64,000 bases of DNA from contig JANTQA010000057.1 of the NCBI GenBank assembly GCA_027625915.1, positions 8,122,001-8,186,000 of the forward strand. Direction: 5' to 3'. The number at the start of each line of letters is the position of its first letter. Position 1 is the first letter of the stretch. Below are positions 57,679 through 64,000 of the stretch, one piece after another. Source of the DNA: Anaeramoeba flamelloides (Eukaryota; Metamonada; Anaeramoebidae). Under the pieces are notes generated by a model. It was not told where the DNA came from and did no database searches. It was given only the letters and a program-made list of their open reading frames with translations. Both the position numbers and the translations under genes were made by a program.

Positions 57679-58161
57679 CCATTTGGGAAAAAAAGTGAAC
57701 CATGTTTTTTAATTGAGAACACTAATAGAATCACAGAAACCTGAAAATGAAAAATAAAATCAATTAAATAAAAGAAGAAATAAATTAACTTCAAATAATA
57801 ATACATTATATTATTTTCAATCAAATAAACAAAAAAAATGTAGAACTACTTTATTATTGAAATAATTTAGAGTTGTTTCGGAGATCTCCTAAATAATCAA
57901 TTTTTTCTACAAATTTTTAATAAAATATCAATCAAAGAAGAAACACTATACCAAAAAGATAGTATTAGGAAAACTGTTATTGTGTTAAATTCTCCATCTT
58001 GTCTTTAATCATTTATTATTTCTTTTACCAATTGATCTTACTTTTTTTTTTCAGGTTTCTGTGATTTCTGGCATTTTCAGGTTTATGTGATTCTATTAGT
58101 GTTCCCAATTAAAATTTGTGTTGAGATTTTTTTCCTTGTTTCACTTTTTTTCCCCGAAAGG
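57679..58161. mobile_element. MITE family H, copy 4
   Basis: 483 bp between TAA duplications (57676-57678, 58162-58164). Ends CCATTTGGGAAAAAAAGTGA and TCACTTTTTTTCCCCGAAAGG are inverted, with TTTTTTAATTGAGAACACTA pairing to TAGTGTTCCCAATTAAAA. Internally close to copy 1. A 25-bp internal repeat of AGGTTTCTGTGATTCT type lies near the right end. Confidence 0.75.
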
Positions 58162-58827
58162 TAAAGTTGATTTTTTGTAAAAATTTGAATTTTGGTCAAC
58201 AACAGAGACTGTGAAACTTTTTTTTCATCTTAAGGGATCAGTACTCTACGGCAACAGACAAATTTTTAAAATATGTTATTGGTGATATTCTCTACTTACA
58301 AATTTTGTATATACCAAGTGTCAACAAATTCTGATCGACTTAGAAAGCCATAAAAGAATATTTTTTTTGAGAGATCAATTTTTTTTTCAATTTTTTTTTG
58401 AAGAAGTAAATGATTAAATTCATTTTATTTCTCACATTATAATAATTTTTTACCCCTTTTATTGCCATTTTCGTCATTATTATTTAATAACAACAAGTCA
58501 TTGTTAAAGGAATATTAATATAAAGATTTTTTTTTCTTTTTTGAGATAATTCTTTTGGTTAACCAAAAAAAAATGATTTATTCAACCGATTGAAAAATAA
58601 TTGTACTTTTTTAAGAAGAATAGTTATAATCATTAAATTTTTTTTAAGTCATTTAAAAATTTTACCAAGAAATTGTGTTTTTGTTCAAAGATAAAATTAG
58701 ATTTTTCAAAATAAAATTTTCTTGAAGATATTTGGGAATTATGTAATTTTATCGTCAAAATTCAAAATCATTTTTTTTTTTCTGCCAAAAATGATTTTAA
58801 TTACTCAAATAATGATTCTTATGAATA

Positions 58828-59408
58828 AGGTATTTCCAAAAAAGTGGGGTATTTTTTTTTACATTTCATAAAAAATCATCTTTGTTAGTGGGGGTTTTCG
58901 TTAATTGGGAATACCAAATTAAGTGAAATATTAATACCCATTGAACCAATGACTTGGGTATTTATTTCAAAATATATTTGATGAAATATTCCTAAATAAT
59001 GAAAAAAAAAATAAGCACTTTTTTTGGAAAAACAATGTCTGACCAATTTCGATAAAAAACTGAAAATTGGGAAAGGGTACAATTGATTTTTTAAACAAGC
59101 AAACACAATCATATTTTATCAATTCTATTTGAAAATTTGTGAGTTAAACAAGTTATGAAAAGGGTTTTTTTGATCAAAAAGTTAATTATAGACACCAATT
59201 TTCACACATAAAAAAATATCAGATAAAATGGAGATCAGAAATTTTAATATATTTTATTTATTCAATACAATACTAACAAACAAATTGAATTATTATCAAG
59301 AATCTATAAATGGTGGTTAATGATTTGGGATATTTAAATCCTTTTTTGAAGAATGTGTTACATAAATATATTTTAAAATAAATTTGCCCCACGTTCTTGG
59401 AAATAGCT
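58828..59408 (+). mobile_element. MITE family S, copy 2
   Basis: 581 bp, TA-flanked, ends AGGTATTTCCAAAAAAGTGG and CCCCACGTTCTTGGAAATAG. About 80 percent or better identity to copy 1 in the ZnT6-like intron. Immediately followed by a second copy of its last 140 bp (59411-59552). A 75-codon minus-strand frame inside (58885-59112) shares the peptide pattern CLKNxLYPF with copy 3. Confidence 0.75.
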
Positions 59409-59410
59409 TA

Positions 59411-59552
59411 ATACTAAGAAACAAATTGAATTATTATCAGTAACCTATAAATGGTTGTTCATGATTTTGTATATTTAAATACTTTTTTGAAGATTAAGTT
59501 TACATAAATATATTTGAAAATAAATTTGCCCCACTTTTTTGGAAATAGCTTA
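59411..59552 (+). repeat. Tandem duplicate of the right end of S copy 2
   Basis: 142 bp beginning AATACTAAGAAACAAATTGA and ending GGAAATAGCTTA, repeating 59266-59410 with about 85 percent identity. It gives the element two right ends. Confidence 0.75.
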
Positions 59553-59701
59553 AGACCAAACAATTTGGTAAAAAATTTTTCAAAATTGAAAATTTTTTTA
59601 CAATTAACTTTCATTTTTTGAAAACCAGAAAACAACTTTTTCTAAAAACTTAAAGAATAAAAATAAAATTGACTTAATAAATCTAAATTTTATGGATAAA
59701 C

Positions 59702-59803
59702 TTTTGTCAAACTTCTATCAAATTTTCATTTATTAAATCACCTTTACCTCAATTAGTTTTATTGGCTGGGATTTATATTGGAAGTATTTATAATGAAAAA
59801 TAA
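59702..59803 (+). pseudogene. Short FNT helix-1-like segment
   Basis: The plus frame reads FIKSPLPQLVLLAGIYIGSI before a stop. It resembles helix 1 of the intact FNT gene in this window (KVPKHMLLGLIGGIYIG) and the family pattern K...P...L.L.AG.YIG. No further FNT helices were found downstream. It may be a remnant of a second FNT gene, an exon, or coincidence over about 20 residues. Confidence 0.25.
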
Positions 59804-60230
59804 TATCAAAAGAAAAGAATTCCTTTCAAAATTAAGACTTTCCAACATAAAATGTAATGTAGTGTCTTCACAATCTGCAAGAATTAACTGAATTTTTTAA
59901 TAAAATAATAGGTTATTTTTATTCGTTTTATATTGGAAACATGTAAATTTTGGATTTCAAAAATAGACTCAAATTAATAAATTGTTTAAATGAGCTTAAC
60001 TCATCCATTTCATAAGTCGAAAGACAAATTACAATAAAAAATAATTTAGGGCCTTGTGCAAGGTTTCTGTTTATTTTTAGAAAATACTACTCCCTTAATT
60101 TGATATTTTTGTTTTTCGGAAACGAGAAATTTTTTTTTTAACAAACTAAGGCATTTTCAGTCTTGGAAAACCTTTGAATCTTTTTCATTTGTCAACCAAA
60201 AGAATTCTACTTTTTAATTATCATTTTTAG

Positions 60231-60344
60231 AGAGTAAGTCGCCCATTGAGTATGAAGGAAATCCATGGTAGTGACTCGACCGTTAGAGCAACCAAAAAAC
60301 GATCAGTGAAACAAAATTTTTTTCGCCATAGAAAATTCAAATAA
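60231..60344 (+). other. Exon-like GC-richer segment
   Basis: After an acceptor-like TCATTTTTAG the plus frame runs 37 codons to TAA with basic, Ser-rich content (RVSRPLSMKEIHGSDSTVRA, then TKKRSVKQNFFRHRKFK). GC is about 40 percent against about 20-25 percent around it. It could be a terminal exon coding a cytosolic tail. Other frames and the minus strand are also partly open, so the assignment is open. Confidence 0.3.
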
Positions 60345-60500
60345 CATCAATAATTCCATCGGGATCCATAAGTGTATTAAATTAATTTGGATCTGATAGA
60401 AGTGAATAAAGTGAAAATTGATACAATCACTGAAAGAAATATAATTTTTAATGTACCTTTGTGTTGGTTGTATTGAAAATAAAAAGAAAAAAAAAACTTT

Positions 60501-60790
60501 TCAAGTAGTTTTGAAAAAGTATCCCGAAGCCAGTTGACAAACTTGGCTACAAATATTTTGGGAACTTTTCATACTTTTTTTTTTTTGAAACATTTTTGGA
60601 AAAGAGAGCTTTGGGAATAAAAAAGATAAAAAAAATATTATTTACCTGTCTTTTTTATTTAGCTTCCGAATAAGATCACAACTGTCCTTTATAAGTTTTG
60701 ATTTTGATTGTAAAGTTACTTTTCTTTTCAAAATTTTTTCCATCCATTCCAAAATTTTGTTAATTTCTAAATCGCAATAAGCTTGGCTCA
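60501..60790 (-). CDS. Possible terminal exons of an unrecognised gene (weakly CH-domain-like)
   Basis: Exon 60646-60790 is bounded by a T12-AG acceptor and a strong donor GACAG|GTAAAT. It has one open frame: SQAYCDLEINKILEWMEKIL, then KRKVTLQSKSKLIKDSCDLI and RKLNKKD. The spacing W.E..L......L...LI..LNK is reminiscent of the start of calponin-homology domains (W.E..L ... LKDGVVLCKLINK), but the DG pair is lost. A following short exon, 60501-60546, would add SQVCQLASGYFFKTT and a stop. No first exon with ATG was found upstream. Fragment of a live gene or of a pseudogene. Confidence 0.35.
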
Positions 60791-61374
60791 CTAAAAAAAA
60801 AAAATTGTTTGAAAATACTCTAATGTAAGTGGGAATGAAAATAGAAAAAAGATCATGTTTTAAAATTACTTTGTATTATTCAAACAACAAAATTAATAAA
60901 TTTGGAGAATATTTTATCTGTTTGTTGGGTAAATATTTCTGCTTTCTTAAAAAATAAAGCGAATGTTGTTTAAAGAAAAACTTGTTTGATTTTTCTTCGG
61001 AAAACAAAAGAAATCAATTAAATAGACAAGTAAAAAAAATGAAATTATTTTTTCACAATCGTAAATTTTGAAAAAGAGGTTTTGTACTGTACATAAGATG
61101 ATACAGTTTGATTTTGAATGAAGCTATTGATCTTTTTTGTAAGTGAAGTTTAATTTTGATTGGAGGATTAGTGGTGATTGGAAGAAAACAAATTATTTTA
61201 TAAAAAGAAATACTGTGAAACAAATAAAACAGACAACTATTATTTTTTGAATCATTAAACAGTTATGAAGGTCGTTTATTTCTCTCTTTATTAATACCAA
61301 CACCATTAACCTAATTTTCCCTTGACAAATCATCTTTCAAACTCTCTTTGATTCATTTTTTTTAATTTTTATTA

Positions 61375-61686
61375 CAACCCTGTACCATTTCAAGGCACAG
61401 GAATTATCAACATATAAGGCAAAAAATTTAGTTCAATTTAAGGTACAAATTTTTGGATTTAAGGCAGTTTCCCAATTTCAAGATATAATTTCACCGAATA
61501 ATTACAGAGTTAGTTTGAGTGTTTTCTTCAATATATATATATATAGGATATTACATTGTGAGTAATCTTGGAAATTTACACAGAAAAATTGTGACTTATT
61601 TTGACCACTTTGATTTTGTGTATTAATGGGATTTTTTTGTGCCTTATTACTCAATTTTTTCTGTGCCTAAAAAGAGCACACGACTG
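61375..61686. mobile_element. Decayed palindromic MITE P2
   Basis: TA-flanked. The right end, AGGCACAGAAAAAATTGAG on the reverse strand after CAGTCGTGTGC, and left words CAAGGCACAGG and ATAAGGCA recall P1 at 44193. The arms are badly diverged and the centre has gained an AT microsatellite. Confidence 0.5.
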
Positions 61687-61939
61687 TATATATCTTCTCA
61701 TACAATCCTCTAAATACCAAATAATGACCAATTATCTGTGAAAGATTCTTAAATTGATTTTATAGCTAAAACTGCAATGTTCTGTTATTAGTCCTTTATT
61801 GGTGTTAATTTACGTACTTGAATAATAAATGGGAAAAATTTTTTGCAATTTTCAACATATTTTTTCTTATTTTTCTTCTTCAAATAGAGCTCTCGGAGAA
61901 AGAGATTGAAATGTTGTTGTCTCTTGTTATTTGCTTTGG

Positions 61940-61977
<38 letters not shown>

Positions 61978-62236
61978 TAAAAATATTTTGGGCAGACTTG
62001 GAACACAATTGGAAAAAGAAGAATCCAGAATTACAAAATAGAAAATCAGTAAAATTCTTATCCTTTATAAGTTTCTAAGAGTGGTGTAAGTAAAAAAAAA
62101 AAATAAGAGACGATAAATTATCAAAAGTTAACCAGAAGAATTCCAAGTCATTTATAAAAAAAAATTGAGACTGATAAATTCAAAAAAATATAACAATAAT
62201 TAGTATTTCAATTTCCATTCTTCAAAATACTTATAA

Positions 62237-62660
62237 CCATAGTGGAAAAAAAGTGAAACATGTAAAAAAAGTTCAACACGGTTTTTAATAGGTAATATAA
62301 CTGATAATGAAAAGTAAGATCAATTCAAAAAAGAATGAATAAATAAATATAGACAAAATGAAGTATTCGAAACAATAACAGTTTTTTTAATACTATCTTT
62401 TGGAATGGACTTTTCTTTGATTCTTCAATTATTAAAAATTTGTTCAAAAATTGACGATTTTAGGGATCATCCAAAACCACACTAAAAATTTCGATAAATC
62501 AATAAGATTTAAATTGTCTTTGTTGGGTTGATTGAAAATAATATACTGGGTTATTATTTGAAGTTAATTGGTTTCTTCTTTTTATTGATTTTACTTTTCA
62601 TTTTCAGGTTCTATTAATGTTCCCAATTAAAAACCGTGTTTAATTTTTTTTACAAAAGAG
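62237..62660. mobile_element. MITE family H, copy 5
   Basis: 424 bp between TAA duplications (62234-62236, 62661-62663). The left end GTGGAAAAAAAGTGAAACAT matches copy 1; the interior is inverted relative to copy 1 (TATTATTTGAAGTTAATTGG, then ATTGATTTTACTTTTCATTT toward the right). Right-end drift has removed part of the terminal repeat. Confidence 0.7.
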
Positions 62661-64000
62661 TAAATTCACATTCCAAAACATTCCATTTCAAAGAACATAA
62701 TGAAAATCATCCAATTTAAAAAGTTTCTTCACGTTTTAATAAATAAAAATCTATATTAAGGAAATAACTACACCATAAGACATGTTAAAAATTTGTGAGA
62801 GATGAGAAAAAAATATTTTATTTTAGTGGTGTGATTGTAGATTCTCTAAAAATTTATTTTAAAAAATTATTTGATATTTTTTTTTTGGTAATGCTAAACA
62901 ATAAAAAAAAAAAAGAGATAAGAATTGATAAAATTGATTTAATATTTTTTTTTATTTTAATAGAGATAGATATTTTTTTTGTGAGAAGATGATTTTAGAT
63001 TCTTAGAATAAAACTTATTGATATTTTACCATTTAAAATTTGATAAAATATAATCTTATTCACTTCTCCAATACCAAATCCAACTATTTAAAACCCAAAC
63101 AAGATATGTTTTGGGATAATTATTATTTTTGGGAATACTTCTAGCTATTAAATCTTCCTCTGTATTTCCGTTTGTAATTCTCCAAATTATAATATTTTTA
63201 TTCCTTTTAAACAAAATACATTTATCCCAAATTCCATTGATAAAAAAATTTTTTTTAACCTTTTTGTTGTCATTCTTAAAAAATAATACAAAAATGATGA
63301 TTAAAAAATGAAAAAATTAAATGTCACAATAGAATGTTGAGATAATGATAAAAAATAACTCATTCAACTTTTGAAACACCAGTTCAAGAAATTTAACTTA
63401 ACATTCAACTGTGACAATTTCTTTGAGACTTTGAAAAAAAAATAGGTAAAAAATCAAATGAATGAAGTACTTTAAATAATAAAAATCAATTAAATAAAAC
63501 CAAAGTAAAAAATGTTATTTTCTGATCATCTTCAAAATTGCAAAAAAGTGAAAAATTTTCCTTTACCGTTTCAACTCCCTTAAAAGCTTTGAGTATATAA
63601 AATCAAAATTGAACTAAATATTATTTGAATTTTAATTTGAATTTATCAATATCTTTGATACTGATGTTTGAATAATAAATCAGAAACCTTTTCCTATCGT
63701 TTTCATTTTCCTTTTTCAAATAGAGCTAGAAATTAAAACCTACTTTTTTAAAAAACCTATTTATTGTAAAAAATTGGAAAAAAGTAGAGAAAATTTGTTC
63801 TATATTAATCCCAAAAACCAGTACTTACCAAAACATTAATAGTTCTTTATTCTTGTCAAAAAAAATATCAATCAGAAGTAAGTACCCAAATACCAATTAA
63901 AGAATGCAAATTGAAAAAAAACCAAGCATTTAAAAAACAAAGTAATTAAACAATTTCATGTCACAAAAAACCATAGAAGATAATAAACAGTCAAAATTTG

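Larger units (their letters stand above)
53438..64000. other. Gene-poor end region with repeats and exon-like fragments
   Basis: No complete gene is visible. 53438-56000 is AT-rich with an ATT microsatellite (53811-53831) and an A18 run (54771-54788). Then LINE C, R copy 4, H4, S2 with a duplicated end, exon-like fragments at 59702-60790, P2, and H5. An AT microsatellite lies at 61944-61972. 62661-64000 shows nothing definable. Confidence 0.6.

Noticed and set aside
60265-60320. tRNA gene (TAGTGACTCGACCGTTAGAG resembles a D arm/A box)
   Set aside because: No B box, anticodon stem or matching acceptor arm within 150 bp.
61818-62992. Small hydrophobic frames near the right edge
   Set aside because: AT-microsatellite and T-run translations (YIYIYIY, Phe/Ile runs) with no motif.

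Overview
The window is nuclear DNA from an extremely AT-rich eukaryotic microbe (protist). Genes are intron-poor and far apart, with eight recognisable protein-coding loci in 64 kb. Their proteins carry long Asn, Asp, Lys and Glu runs, and the spaces between are filled with decayed LINEs and short inverted-repeat elements. A formate/nitrite-type transporter and an ADP-dependent glucokinase would suit an anaerobic or microaerophilic amoeboflagellate, such as an Anaeramoeba-like metamonad. That placement is inference from gene content and style; no marker here fixes the species. No organelle, bacterial, viral or CRISPR signature was seen, and no tRNA or rRNA gene could be supported.

Layout. 1-3091: repeats with a dated LINE insertion. 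3092-10489 (+): giant Furry/TAO3/Mor2-like morphogenesis scaffold. 10490-14563: decayed sequence and a 1.6-kb dispersed repeat. 14564-15835 (+): TTC4/Cns1 Hsp90 co-chaperone. 15836-20841: repeats and MITEs. 20842-25166 (-): ZnT6-like cation diffusion facilitator in two exons, split by a 3.35-kb intron packed with nested elements. 28774-30282 (+): acidic coiled-coil protein. 32032-33810 (-): ADP-dependent glucokinase with a signal peptide and a bipartite Glu/Lys insert. 33811-40450: a large inverted repeat, a 5'-truncated LINE with target-site duplication, and a MITE. 40451-41750 (+): formate/nitrite transporter, two exons. 41751-46400: four different MITE families. 46401-47759 (-): second coiled-coil protein sharing its C-terminal domain with the one at 28774. 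48115-48312: RGS-like fragment. 48600-49830: repeat with the empty site of the first LINE. 50189-53437 (-): Asn-rich protein that appears to be six tandem PH-like modules. 53438-64000: no complete gene; LINE and MITE copies plus a cluster of exon-like fragments at 59.7-60.8 kb.

The genes do not form an operon or obvious pathway. Glucokinase (ADP-using glucose phosphorylation at the ER) and the FNT channel (export of formate or another small monocarboxylate) are compatible with fermentative energy metabolism. Furry would scaffold NDR kinase signalling in cell shape, TTC4 would hand clients to Hsp90, and ZnT6 is expected to act as a non-transporting partner subunit in secretory-pathway zinc loading. 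The freshest observations are a filled/empty LINE site pair, a TWA-duplicating MITE family, two copies of which bracket the FNT gene, the PH-like repeat protein, and the pair of paralogous coiled-coil proteins.
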